Assembly: GCA_902729315.2 (NCBI GenBank)
Contig: LR746279.1
Coordinates: 944,001 to 1,008,000, forward strand
DNA: 64,000 bases
Source: Spirodela intermedia
Taxonomy: Eukaryota; Streptophyta; Magnoliopsida; Alismatales; Araceae
Direction of reading: 5' to 3'
Position numbers and translations under genes: made by a program
Part shown: positions 32,848 through 45,766 of the stretch, one piece after another
Position numbering within the stretch: position 1 is the first letter of the stretch
How the letters are laid out: each line of letters starts with the position of its first letter
The notes under the pieces: model-generated
Databases searched by the model: none
What the model was told of the DNA's origin: nothing
The model's input: the letters and a program-made list of their open reading frames with translations, nothing else

Positions 32848-34445
32848 ATCACTATTCTAAATAAGTTTTCAGATAAACTATATGATATGATATATTTTTC
32901 CAAATTAGATGAAGTTTAGATATTATGAAATTCAATGAAGGAAGCTAACATTCCCAAAATAGGTTTTAAAACTATGAAGGCTACTATGAGTTCAAGGTTA
33001 TACCATTCAAACTTTCAAATACTCCAGCCACCATCCCATCTTTGGTGAAAATTTCAGGTCATATCTCAAGAAATTTATACTATTACTCTTTGATGATATC
33101 TTAGTATATAGCCAAAATATAAAAGAGTATGAAGAGAATCTAAAAAATATATTTTTTATTCTCATAGCCAACAATTTATACATAAAGACAAAAAAAATTA
33201 ATTCAGTCAACCACCACTAGAATATCTTGACCATTGGATTTCTATAGAAGGGGTATCTATAGATATAAGGAACATTTCAACCATAATAGAATGACCTATA
33301 CCTAGGAATTTGGGACAATTAAGAGGATTCTTAAGGTTGACTGACTATTATCAGAGATTTTTCATAGGATATATAATTATAGCTTGGCCTCTAACTAGAT
33401 TACTAAAGAAGAATTCATTTCATCACAATTCAAAAGCTCAAGTAGCCTTTGACAAGCTCAAAACAACAATGACTTCTACTCTAGTATTACCTCTACCTAA
33501 TTTTTCATAAACATTTACAATTGAGATAGATATTTTAAGACAAGGAGTAAAGACAATTTTGATGCAACAAGGAAGACCAATTATCTATTTTAGTTATACT
33601 TTTCTTAAAAAATCTTGATCGAAGTTAGCTTGAGAGATTATGACTATTGTGATGTCAATAAGAAACAAGAATATTGTCTTATGTTTAAATTGTTTATTAT
33701 TCAATTATATCACTATAGCCTAAAATTTCTATTTGATTAGAAGTAGATTTATTTAGAGTACCACAAGTGGGTTACTAAATTAATGGGGATCAATTTTCAA
33801 ATATATTAGAAGGAATGGAAGAAGAATGCAATCGTGGATGCACTCTCTCAAGCTCTACAATTGAGTTTACTAAAGGCAGCGCCTATAAACATAGTGGAAT
33901 CAGTGGATGTGTTGATCATCAATTAAGAGGTAGAAAAATATCAGAGGCTATCTAACATTAAAAATGTTACAATAGAGGGCTCAATTCCTTTCCAAATTAC
34001 TCTATAGCAAGGATCACGTTTTTGTATAGGCCAATTGGTACTATTTACTACTCTTATTTTCACATGCTTATGAGAGTTTTATGACAATTCTTTAGGAGGT
34101 CATGCTGGGTTATTAAAGACCTACGAAAGAATTGCACATCATATATATTTGCCCAATATGAAGAAGAAGATAAAGCAACATATGAATGAGTGTCTTGTCT
34201 ACCAGTAGAACAAGGTTTTTACTTTATCACTAACTAGTCTCCTACAACTATTACCTATCCCTAATATAGTATAGAAGGATATTTCTATGGATTTTATTAA
34301 GGGCCTACCTAAATCTAAAGCTTATGATTTTATTCTCATCATTTTTAACAAGCTAAGTAAATTTGAGTACTTTATACCTCTAAGGCACCCATCTACAACA
34401 AAAGACATAGTAAGTCTTCACAAATGATATTTTTCACTTACATGG

Positions 34446-34950
34446 TGATAAGTCTTAATTATCATGAGTTAATAATTAGTAAATAATATAGTTTTAGCCT
34501 TAAATCATGATAAATAGACTTATATTTATATTAAATTGTGAAAATTGGTTTTTAGTTGATTAATATAATTTTTTGGCTAATCATGTGATTTGTTACGAAT
34601 TTATATGATTTTTATAGTCATATTTTTGAGATAATGAAGAAAAATAAATTAAAATAAAAATATAGTAAAAGGGGGGGACCTACCGGCCAGCCGGGCCCAT
34701 AAGGGGGTCAGAAGTGCAGTCAGGGGGGAGTCACGAGCAGGGGCTCGAGCAGCTAGGACCGATGGGGGCACGTGTGCGCCACTCTCCTTCCACGTCACTA
34801 GTGGCCAGCTAGATGTGGGACAAAGAGTGGTGGTACATGTGGTAGAAATGGACTCATTGTTTGCAAATATAATATTACTATATATTCACTCAAAACTTCG
34901 ATGCACAAGCGATGTGAGACTAAACCCACGTCACACATTCCCGTGAAAGA
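34446..34950 (+). mobile_element. Second solo LTR in the chromovirus, left part
   Basis: It starts TGATAAGTCTTAATT after catgg (34441-34445) and runs to about gaaagac, where it joins inverted internal sequence of element 2. Its continuation is 43550-44708. Confidence 0.8.
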
Positions 34951-36688
34951 CTTGGAATAATAATTTAGACTTCACTTCTTCTATTCACATCTTTATCACT
35001 TCTTCATTCATAGATATATTTACACGATGTTCCAATTATCAATACTCATCTAAAAATAATATTGATCCTATATTTCTCTTTTTTGATGACTTGATTTTTA
35101 AAGTTTGTACTATATTTCTTCTTTTTTTTTATATATATAGTACATAAATAGCTTTTCCTATAGACAAATTTCGACAATAAGAATGATGTCTCACACCCTC
35201 CATGTGTACTTTTCATTTTTAGGGCTTTCACTTTATCTACTTATTTTGTAGCAAATATTTTTCTATGCATGATTTTTGACAATGAGAATGATGTCTCACA
35301 CCCTTCATGTGTACTCTTCGTTTCTAGATTTTTCACATTACTCTTTTTGTTTTTCAAAATAAGTGATTTCTCCTCACAAGTCCTATAGATCAGGGTGTAA
35401 AAATCTCTATTAAACTCAAATGATCAATCAAATTTTCACATCAAGTAAATACTATTCATCAAGATTATGAAGTGAAAATCTGTAAAATCAAATCCATGTT
35501 ATCTATCATGTATCCAAGGAGTATTTCAACATTTCATCCTACTAAATCATTCTTTTAACTCAATAATAATCTTCCTAGTATCTTTTGATATCAATCAACC
35601 TAATTGATTTAATTTTTCGTGCATGCAATATGATGTAAGAAATTTGTAAATTAGATAGGTTTGACAGTTTTGCTTTCTATTTTTGGTTTTGTTTTTAGCA
35701 ACAATAAATTTGTCAAAAATAAATCAAAACTATCATCTTTATAGCTATAATTTCGAATTTCAGCAATATATGTCTAAGGGATTAAATGTGAGAAAAGGGT
35801 CTCTAGAATTTCAAAATTTGGGCTGTTGTTTCTCTGTTGTTTTTGACAATCTATTGTTCATGACAGAAAACCAGAAAATAGATGTTGTAGTTTTTCTGAA
35901 TTTTTTTTTAGTTGTTGTTCTAAGTGAGTATGAAAAAAAATACAAACACTTGTTCTTAATTGTCTTACAGTATAAATTAAGAATTAATATTTCACCCCCC
36001 AACTTAAAAATGACATTGTCCTCAATGACAGAGAAAAATTAAAACAAAATATGTAGAAAATATAATTTTCAAGTGAAACATACATATATGCAAAGTTAAG
36101 TATTAAAAATGTTGTCATAAATGATAAAGCTCAGAAAGACATCACCTTAACCTTGTTTTTAATTTTCCACTTCATCTTACACTCTTTCTCTTGCACTTTA
36201 AAAAAAAAAAAAAAAAACAAATACAGAAACATGTACTGCAAAATTTTAAGAAAAATAAAGCTTAAAAAAAATAGAATGAAATAAAGACTATGGGTTGCCT
36301 CCCATGCAGCGCTGAATTTAATGTCTCTAGCTAGACACATTAATCTTACTCTTGAATTTCTTTTAATAATAAAATTTCTTTTTCTGCAAGACGTTCATGT
36401 TCTATGTAATGTTTAAGCCGCTGTCCATTTATCTTCATGTTATGATCACTTTTAGGATCTTTAATCATTACAACCCTATGATCATGTTTCTTCCACCACA
36501 TAAGGTCCTATCTATTTTGATTTTTATTTTCCTGAGAATAATTTCAGCCTAGAATCATATAACCACACTTTTTGTCTAACATCATTTTTTTTTCTGCTAA
36601 TATATTTATCATGAAAAGTTTTAGTTTTTTCTTTATATATTCTATGATTTTCATAAGCTTCATTCCTCAACTCCTCTAGTTCATGTAG

Positions 36689-37507
36689 CTAAAAAATTCT
36701 ATGCCCATCAGCTGATTTTTCATCCATAAATAAATTTTTTATAGCCCATAATGCTTTATGCTCTATTTCCACAAGAAGATGACATGGCTTTTCAAAAATG
36801 AGATAAAATGGGGACATACTTATGAAATTTTTATAAGCTGTTCTATAAGCCCATAATGTATCTTGTAATTTCGTGGGCCAATCTTTCCTATTTGGTCTAA
36901 CTATTTTTCTCAAAATTCTCTGAATTTTCCTATTCGCTACTTCAGCTTGCCCATTTATTTGGAGATGATATGGAGTGGCTATTCTATAGTGTACTCTATT
37001 CTTTTTCAACAGTTCTCTGAAATGTATATTTGTAAAATATGTTCCTCCATCACTAATAATCACTCTAGGACATCCAAATTTTGAAAAAATATTTTCCTAC
37101 ACAAATTTCATCACGATTTTAGGATCATTAGTTCTAGTAGGAATAGCTTCCACTCACTTAAACATATAATCAACAACAAGTAAAATATATTTATATTTTT
37201 CAATTGATGAGAAGAGACTCATGAAATCTATTTCTCATACATCAAAAATTTCGACTACTAACATGTTACTTACGGGTATTTCATCTTTTTTACTCATGTT
37301 ACCTATAGATTGACATGAAATACATGTTCTACTAAATTCTATAGAATCGTTAATGATTGTAGGCCAATAAAAATCACACTGAAAATTTTTTGCAGCTATT
37401 TTTCGTCCAGAAAAATGTCCTCCACAATTAGATGAATGACACATGTTAAGAATGCTATGATATTCTTCTTCAAGAACACATCTCCTTAAAATTTGATCAT
37501 TGCCCAA
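36689..37507 (-). pseudogene. Integrase of element 2
   Basis: The first frame (37507-37235) gives an HHCC-type zinc module (CGGHFSGRKIAAKNFQ, then CISCQSIGNMSKKDEIP). The second (37063-36689) gives the core: ISDGGTYFTN (second catalytic Asp in SDGG), HLQINGQAEVANRKIQRIL (catalytic Glu) and LWAYRTAYKN. Stops separate the pieces. Confidence 0.85.
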
Positions 37508-37599
37508 GTAATATCTATCAAGATCATGCCAAAAATAATTTCTAATCTTAGAAAAGAAATGATGTTTTCTATTCTTATCCTACTATTCTGAAATTTTTT

Positions 37600-39010
37600 C
37601 AGAAATCAGAAAATTACAATATGTGTATACCATGGTGATGGTTGATGTTGAGCTGCCATCAATTGTTCATCTAGAAATGTGTCTTGTAAAGGTGCTGCAT
37701 TTATTTTTGTATCACACAATCTAGAAAGATGGTCAACAACAACATTCTCGAAACCTTTTTTACCTTTTATTTCTAAGTCAAATTCTTACAACAATAAAAT
37801 TCATCTTAATAAATTTGGCTTTGCATCTTTTTTATTTAACAAATATTTTAATACGACATGATCAGTATAAATAATAATTTTAGCTCTGAAAATATATGAT
37901 CTAAATCTTTCTAATAAAAATATTACAACTACAACTCTTTTTCAGTTGTGATATAATTTAATTGAGCATCGGATATAGTTTTACTAGCATATGAAATTAC
38001 TATGGGTTTTGACTCTTTTGTTTGTCCTAAAGTGGCTCCCACTACATAATTTGATGCATCACACATTATTTCAAAAGGAAGAGACTAATCAGGAGCTTGT
38101 AAAATAGGTGCCTCAATAAGTAATCCTTTTATTTCAGAAAAGACTCAAAACATTTCTCATCAAAATTAAAAGGCACGTCTTTAGATAATAACATGGTGAG
38201 AGGTCAAAAACTTTTCGAAAAATTTTGAATAAATTTTCTATAATAACCTACATGACCTAAGAAAGATCTAATCTGTTTTACTGAATTCGGAAGTTTCATT
38301 TTAGATATAATATCAGTTTTTACTCCAACCACCTCTAAACCCCTTTCAATCACAATATGACTCAACATAACTCCCTCTCTAACCATAAAATGTAATTTCT
38401 TCAAACTCAAAACTTTTTTTTTCTGCATACATTTCTTAAGTACATGCTATAAATGATTTAAGCATTTATCAAATGATTCACCAAAAATAGAAAAATTATT
38501 CATAAAAATTTTCATGTATTTTCTAATCATATTAGAAAAAATAGACAGCATACATCTTTGAAATGTGGCTGGAGCATTACACAAACTAAAAGGCATGCAT
38601 TTAAAAGCAAAGTACCAAATGGACAAGTGAAAGTTATTTTTTCTTGATCTAAAGAGTTTATATAAATTTGATTATAACTAGAGTATCCATCTAAAAAATA
38701 AAAAAAGTTTTTTCTAGCTAAGTTTTTTAGAATTTGATTAGTAAATGGTAGGGGAAAATGATCTTTTCTAGTAATTGGATTTAACTTTTTATAATCAATG
38801 CAAACCTTTCAACCGCTAGTTAATCTTGTTCATATTTCATCCCCATTTTTTTTATAATCATGATCTCTGATTTTTTTGGCACCACTTGTGTAGGATTAAC
38901 TCATTTGCTATCTGAAATAGGATAAATAATATCAGCTATCAGCCACTTTTTCTTTTTTTTTACAATTTTCATCATGTTAGGATTTAATCTTCGTTGTGGT
39001 TCCTTACTAA
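37600..39010 (-). pseudogene. Reverse transcriptase and RNase H of element 2
   Basis: Pieces in changing frames read DYKKLNPITRKDHFPLP, YNQIYI..EKITFTCPFGT and VKQIRSFLGHVGYYRKFIQN. The last two are the standard gypsy RT palm and the RT/RNase H junction. The frame 38428-38204 is the longest open part. Confidence 0.8.
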
Positions 39011-39346
39011 TTCTAGCCCCCTCCTTTAGATATATATTTTACATGCATACACTCATATCAATGCCCCTAAGATCATCTATTTCCTAGCTAATAGACTTTT
39101 TATTTTTTCGAAGTACATCTAATAATTTTTCTTCCTATTCATCACTCAAATCAGTTGCAATAATAATAGAAAATGAATTATTTTCCTCCAAAAACATATA
39201 TTTTATACTAGAGGGAAGAGGTTTCAACTCTAAATTCAGATGATTCTCTTCTTTCTTTTCTCTGAAATTTATATTCTCTATTTCCTCTAATTCTTCTAGC
39301 ACATAGTCATCAAGAACATTTGGATCACCAAAATCATCTAGAAAAT

Positions 39347-39796
39347 CTATGGTATGACAATCATATATTTGGGATTTCTTAAAATCATTTGATACCTTAA
39401 AATTTTAATTTCTACTGATTGATCTCCACATAAAATTTTCGTAATACCTATAGGAAAATCAATATTCATCTTTGCTGTATGCAAAAATGGTCTCCCTAAG
39501 ACGATTGATGTATCATAAAACTGTCCATTAAAATTCATTTCTAGTACTACAAAATCAGTTGAAAATTTACACCCTTTAACTATTACTATCACATTGTCTA
39601 AAATACCTTTAGGATGTTTTATGGATCTATAAATAAATTTTAAGGTAACAGTAGAAAGTTTAAGATCAAAAATATTAAATTTATCACAAATACTTGCAGG
39701 TAATAAATTAATGCTAGCACCAGTATCAAGTAATACATTCTGAAAAATGGATCCACCAATATCACACGAAATTAAAGGGGCACCAGTACCTCTCAA
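39347..39796 (-). CDS. Aspartic protease region of element 2
   Basis: A 149-residue frame contains LLDTGASINLLPASI, with the DTGA active site typical of retropepsins, followed by ILDNVIVIVKGCKFSTDFVV and SIVLGRPFLHTAKMNID. The LGRPF string is typical of Tat/Athila-type gypsy proteases. The frame is open here although neighbouring parts have stops. Confidence 0.8.
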   Translation of the reverse strand: MRGTGAPLISCDIGGSIFQNVLLDTGASINLLPASICDKFNIFDLKLSTVTLKFIYRSIKHPKGILDNVIVIVKGCKFSTDFVVLEMNFNGQFYDTSIVLGRPFLHTAKMNIDFPIGITKILCGDQSVEIKILRYQMILRNPKYMIVIP

Positions 39797-39952
39797 TTTA
39801 TATGGTAATTAATTTAATAATAAAGCACTAACATGCATAGATAATTTTTCTACTCTAGGTGTCTTTTTTGGTGTATACATTTCTTTCAAAACTCTAGCAT
39901 ATTTAGGAATATGTTCAATGGCAGTGAGTAAAGGAAGACTAATTTGCACATC

Positions 39953-41626
39953 TTATAAAATTTTCTTTATTTCTTCATTGTGTTCTTTTTTTTTTCTTTC
40001 TCTAGGCTCTAGAACTTTAGGAAATGAAATGGTTGTCCTTTCTTTTGGAATTTCCTTGGTAGAATCTATAAAATCCTCTTTTACTCCTATTTGATTTTGT
40101 TTTGGGCTGTCCACATTTTTCTTTTCTTCTAATTTTTGGAGATAAGGATCAAGTAAAATCTTCCCACTCCTTAATGAATTCATTGTCCTAATATTTTTCA
40201 TTTTGTAGGTTTTTTCCTAGATTCATGCTACTAGACTCCTCATACTGAAATCTTATTGTAGGGCGATTCCTTAGATTTTCTATGGGCTGACTAGGTAGTT
40301 GTCCCTCTTCTCTCTTATTCCCAAGAGCCTCTATAATTTGTTGCTGCTGCATTATCATTTGATTCATAATTTTTTGCATCATTTGACTCATTTGCTACAT
40401 CATTTCCATAGCATCAGGTTGGGTTTGAGAGGACTAATTTTTCTGAAATCTGTTTTCCTATTTTGGATGAAATTTAGAGTTTGAATTAGATCTAAGTGCT
40501 TCTAGATTTTAAATATTATTTAGGTCTCTCCATGAAAAAATATTTCTCTAATTAGGATTATAAGAATTAGAAAAAGGCTTCCTATTTTTATTAAAATCGT
40601 GAGCTACTTGCACCTGTTCTTGCATAGAGTAAAATGATTGATCTAAATTATAGTATTGAAATTCAGAATAATCATTTTCACCATACATAGGACATGTACT
40701 ATTTGAATTGAATTGAGGGTTAAGAGACTTTCTAATATTGTCAATAAGTAAATCAAGTTTTTTAATATTTGATTAATCTGATTAACCTCATTTTGTAAAT
40801 TAGAATCATTTTGATGATGCAATTCATAAATTCTTCTCTTCTTATCTTTGTCATATAATTCAAAAGAGGCTTGATCTCTAGAATTTTCACTTACATTCTC
40901 ATAAGAACTATAAATTTCATCAGGGATTTTCTCCATAAAAGCTCTTCCATATATAGAATCAACCATATTTCTATGTTATTCTAATAATCCATCATAAAAA
41001 ATTCTATTGAGCTACCACTTGAGTATAGCATGATGAGGACACTTTCTAAGTAAATCTTTGAATTTTTCTCATGTCTCATGCAAAGTTTTTCTTGATCTTT
41101 GAGAAAAACTCTATATATGTTTTCTCATATTTTGAGTTTTTCCTAAGGAATAATTTTTTTGAAGAAAGGCATGTTCTATATCTTTTTAGTTAGTTAATTT
41201 CTCTATCTAATGTGGATAGTCAATGACTAGCTTTGTCTCCAAGTGTCTGAGAAAATAATTTCATTTTAATAATTTTTGGTGTAACTTGAGGGAGATTAAC
41301 TAAATCACAGACCATATAAATTTTTCTAAATGCTGATGAGATTTCTCTAAAGGCAATCCATGAAAATTAGGGAGCATTTGAAATTTTTTTAGATTTATTT
41401 CGAATTTAATAGTAGGTGTTAATAAGACTCTAATATTGGATGCTCTTTGAAATGAATCAAGGATATAATGATTTTTCATGGCCATAGGATTATTCTCAAT
41501 TTGACCTGTACTTCCTTCAGGATCCATCAAAATTAATTTTTCTTTTGGATTTTTAGTTTTGAATGAAATAATGAAAGGATTTTCTAGCCTTGGATGCAAA
41601 GATCTTCTACCATGCATAAAAATCAA
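39953..41626 (-). pseudogene. Gag of element 2, broken
   Basis: Frames 41626-41300, 40966-40643, 40391-40188 and 40201-39953 carry the same blocks as the element 1 gag: MDPEGSTGQ, PNFHGLPLEKSHQHLEKF, FMEKIPDEIYSSYENV, a Gln/Met run and SLRSGKILLDPYL. Stops and frameshifts separate them. Confidence 0.8.
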
Positions 41627-41830
41627 TAAATTCGAAGAAAAAGTTTAATAATTGTTACCCTCGTTCAGTATGCTTCAATCCTTGCCTTGCTTCTCTTCGT
41701 TCCCTTTTTTTTAAAATTTTTTTCAGCAATAAGAAAATAAAACAAGAGTTAATTTTTTGTGTACTCTAAGAGAAAAATAGACAAATACTAAATATTATGT
41801 AATACATCTCTGGCAATGGCACCAAAATTT

Positions 41831-43549
41831 TACGTGACTTAAATCGTTGTATAGTAAATCACGTAAATTTAAAATTTATAAAACTAGAAAATACTATTTT
41901 TCAGATATTTAGAAGTATTTTTGAGAAAATATATCAATTATAATTCAATAAAAATTCTAAAAATAGTGGTAAATTTTCAAGTCAATCATAGGGATGTAAT
42001 ATAATATCAGGTAATTTTTCAGAATTGTTTTCAAAGAATACATATTTTTATGAATTATATACTAAGAAATAAAAATAAAATATATTTAAACTTCATAAAA
42101 ATGGAAAATAAGGGTGCAGATGTCAGGATGACGTCGGTGCCTGACAAACACGAATCGAGCAGAAATAGAGTTTCACCCGATGATTCTTACATAAATAATT
42201 ACAGACAATTTAATTGATTAAATTAAAATTTATAAAAGTGAGAAGAATTGTAATTGAATGAAGTATAGCTTGGAAAATTTAAATCACATAAATTATTACT
42301 AAATGAAGCAGAAATTAAGTTGAAAGTAGGAAAATAGAGTTCCGACGTCGCGGTGGCGATGTGTCAGCGATGCACCAGAATCCTAAGCGTTTAGGAGGAT
42401 CGTCGTGTAATGTCTATGGCCTCAAAGGCTCTCCTTGGACAAAGATGACATAGGTAATCTCTAGATCTCATTGCAAAGTCTAGAGATCAATAAAATGGGT
42501 CGTCGAATTGTCTCTGACGACTATCACCTAGCGGAGCAGAAAAATGGCAACTTTGCGGCTCTTCGGCAACTATCACTTGATGGAGAAGAGCTGGATGGAG
42601 GTGAGGCACGTGTCAGAGAACTTCATCCTCAGGTCTATACAGCAAGAGGAGACTCTTCATTGCATTCGGTGCGCTCTCATGAGGTGGTGACTCATCTTCC
42701 AACAGATTGTCCTCTTCTCGATGACAGTTTGTTTGTCGATCAATCGGAGATGATTTACTCAATGGATTCGTGATCCTTTTATTACAAATTGTTTAGAAAT
42801 TATAGTAACAATGTTCTGTGAATCATGTTGACGATATTTTTCGCCAATGATTCAACAATTCTGGAGACTTAATCCTTCACCAGCGATCTGCGAAAAAGTC
42901 ACAATAATCAGATAAAAATACGAGTTTTGGCTCTAAGAGGATTCGAGCCGCCTCGGTTGCTCACTTGCATGAGAGAGATTGAAATAAGTACTCTAATGCT
43001 CTTATCAAGTGACATCATCATGGTATATCTTTGTTATAATGAAGGGGTAGTTTAGGTATTAAAATCTTCAAAGCCTTTCGGGGGAAGGTGTGATGTGAGT
43101 TTAGTCCCACATTACTTGCGCACCGAAGTTTTGGGTGAATATATAATAATATCACATTTGCAAGCAATGAGTCCCTTTCTCCCGGGTGTACGACCACTTC
43201 TTGCCTCACAGCCGGCTGGCCACTGGTGACGTGAAAGGAGAGTGGCACACACGTGCCCTCATCTCTCCCCCCGACTACACTTCCGACCTACTTGCACGCC
43301 CAGCTGGCCAGTAGGTCCCCACCATTTTGCTATATTTTTATTTTTATTTCTTTTTCTTCATTTATCTCAAAAGTAAACTATAAAAATTATATAAATTTGT
43401 AGAAAATCACATAATTAACAAAAAATTCACGTTAATCAACTAAAAACTACTATTCACACTTTAACATAAATATAAGTCTATTAATCATGAGTTAAGGCTA
43501 AAACTATATTATTTACTAATTATTAATTCATGATAACGAAGACTTATTA
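41831..43549 (-). repeat. 5' LTR of element 2
   Basis: It begins on the minus strand TAATAAGTCTTCG (TG changed to TA) and ends next to the primer site. About 1.7 kb. It carries the GC-poorer form of the family LTR and a B-box-like string with one change near 42945. Confidence 0.8.
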
Positions 43550-44708
43550 ATGACGTCACTTGATAAGGGCATTAGAGTACTTATTTCAATCTCTCTCATG
43601 TAGGCATGTAACCGACACGAATTCAAATCCCCCTAGAGCCAAAATTTGTATTTTTAACTGACTATCACGACTTTCTTGTAGATCGTCAGTGAAGGATTAA
43701 GCCGCCATAATCGTTGGATCATCGACGAAAATCTTGTCAACACGATTCGCAGAGCATTACTATTAAAATTGTTGAACAATTCGTGATAAAAAAATCACGA
43801 ATTCATTGAGTAAATCATCTTTAATTGATTGATGAACAAGCCGTCATCAAGAAGAAGACGATCCACTGAGAGATGAGTTGTCACCTCTTGAGAGCATACC
43901 AGATGTGATGAAGAGGCTCTTCTTGTTGCGTAGACTTGAGGATGATGCTCCCTAACATGTGCCCCACCTCCATCCAACTTCTCTCCATCGGGTGACAGAC
44001 GCTGGAGAACCACAAAGTCGTCATTTTTCTATTTTGCCGAGTGACAGTCACTAGAAATGATTCAACGACCCATTTCATTGATCTCTAGACTTCGCAAGGA
44101 GATCTAGAGATTACCTACATTGTCTTTGTCTAAGGAGAGCCTTCGAGGCTGTGGATACTACATGATGATCTTCCCAAACACTCAAGATTTTGGTACATCA
44201 CCGACGCATCACCGCTGTGATGCCAGAACTCTATTTTCTTACTTTCAACTTAATTTTCATTTTATTTAGTGATAATTTGTGTGATTTAAATTTATCAAGT
44301 TATACTTCATTCAATTACGATTCTTCTAACTTTTATAGATTTTAATTTGATTAATTAAATCATTTATAATCACTTAAGTAAAAATTACCAGGCAAAACTC
44401 TATTTCTATCCGATTTGCATTCATTAGTTATTTATTTTTTTCGTGAGTTTTAAATATATTTTATTTTTATTTCTTAGTATAAAATTTATAAAAACTCATA
44501 TTTTTTGAGGAAAATTCTGAAAAAATACCTGATATTATGTTACATTCCTCTGATTGATTTAAAAAATTATCACTATTTTTAAAAGTTTTATTGAATTATA
44601 ATTGATATATTTGTTCAGAAATACTTCTAAATATCTGAAAATTAATATTTTCTAATTTTATAAATTCTAAATTTGTGTGATTTACTATACAATGACTAAG
44701 TCACGTCA
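43550..44708 (+). mobile_element. Second solo LTR in the chromovirus, right part
   Basis: It matches the family LTR from atga-gtcacttgataag to its end tcacgtca. It is followed by catga (44709-44713), one base different from the catgg on the left side at 34441. Chromovirus integrase then resumes. About 55 bp of LTR are missing between the left and right parts. Confidence 0.8.
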
Positions 44709-45766
44709 CATGACTTACCTAAGTCTACTGTAGTTGATAGAGGAAGTGTCTTCGCAAACCCTTTTTAGAGATTACTAAATAAATACAAGACACTAAACTT
44801 ATAAACAATTTTCATCATCATCCACAAATAGATGATCAAATAAAGGTCATAAATCCAAGCTTAGAAACCTAGCTCAAATGTGTTGCCTATGATAAGCCTA
44901 AATTGTGTAGTGAGTCGTTACACTAGCAAAACTTAGCTATAATACTCACTCAAATATCTAGATGATGCCTTTCAAAGTAATTTATTATTGAGATCCTCTC
45001 ACATTTTCACAATATGAGCTACCTATTTCATCAATCAATGAAGTAGGCAAATATTTAATTGAACATGATTAAATACTTCAACTTTTGAAGGAAAATTTAT
45101 TGCATGTACAGTCCAAGATGAAAAAACAAGCAAGTAAACATAAAAGTGACAAAATTACAAGTGAGAGAGAGACTTCATTTATATAGAACTCAAACCCTAT
45201 CACATGAGGACATTGGCAAAGAAGCTCAACAAAAAGCTTGGTCCTAAGTTTTTTTGTTGATATCCCATCAAGGGGCGAATTAGACTAGTGGCATATAAAT
45301 CAGAGCTACCAAATAACACAACTCTTCATCTAGTGTTTCATGTCTCATAGTTTTGTAGAGCCGGGAAAATCTGGATTGCAGTCAACAAATTCTAAGAGTG
45401 CTTATAGAAGATATAAAATGAGTAATTGTTCCTCAAGACATCCTTCCTTTCATAGTTCATCTTTTAATGTGAAAGTACTAGTCAAATAGAAAAACCTTCT
45501 TGACTATGAAGCCTCATGGGAAAACATAAAAAAATCAGCAGCAATTTTTAGAATTCCACCTTAAAGACATGGTGAAACTCATGGGAGGTAGAGTCTTGAT
45601 AACCCTCAATACACTTATTTAGGAGGAAAACCCAAGTCCAATAAGAGAATAACTGAACGTGAGATTATGGGGAGCTCCAAATAGACTAAAGGAATAATAA
45701 GAACTTCATAAAGCATGCCAAATTATCTACAACATTGACTAATAGTGTAATACCAAATTAACTTAC

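Larger units (their letters stand above)
34951..43549 (-). mobile_element. Element 2: inverted, near-autonomous gypsy element lacking its 3' LTR
   Basis: Read on the minus strand: 5' LTR 43549-41831, primer-site-like TTTTGGTGCCATTGCCAGAG (about 41828-41809), gag, protease, RT/RNase H, integrase, the gctgcatgggagg box (about 36310), and a 3' non-coding part ending at 34951. No 3' LTR follows; the sequence passes straight into the plus-strand LTR fragment. Coding shows stops throughout, so it is probably inactive, but all pol domains can be traced. It is closely related to element 1 in gag and non-coding parts. Confidence 0.85.
21278..45715 (+). mobile_element. Old Ty3/gypsy chromovirus, split by later insertions
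   Basis: The 5' LTR spans 21278-21642 (starts TGACAAAC). A primer site TGGTATTAGAGC at 21644-21655 is one base from the initiator-Met site. Decayed coding runs over three blocks. The first, 21670-23721, has a gag piece HDGSVLVYLSKFKRL, a protease piece DVILGMQWL and an RT start. The second, 32853-34440, has RT, RNase H (QLRGFLRLTDYYQRFF) and the integrase start. The third, 44714-45590, has the integrase end (HHHPQIDDQ) and a chromodomain-like LVK-KNLLDYEASWEN at 45475-45525. A purine tract precedes the 3' LTR at 45597, of which only about 120 bp remain. Many stops and frameshifts mean it is inactive. It sits in intron 5 of MT-2. Confidence 0.85.
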
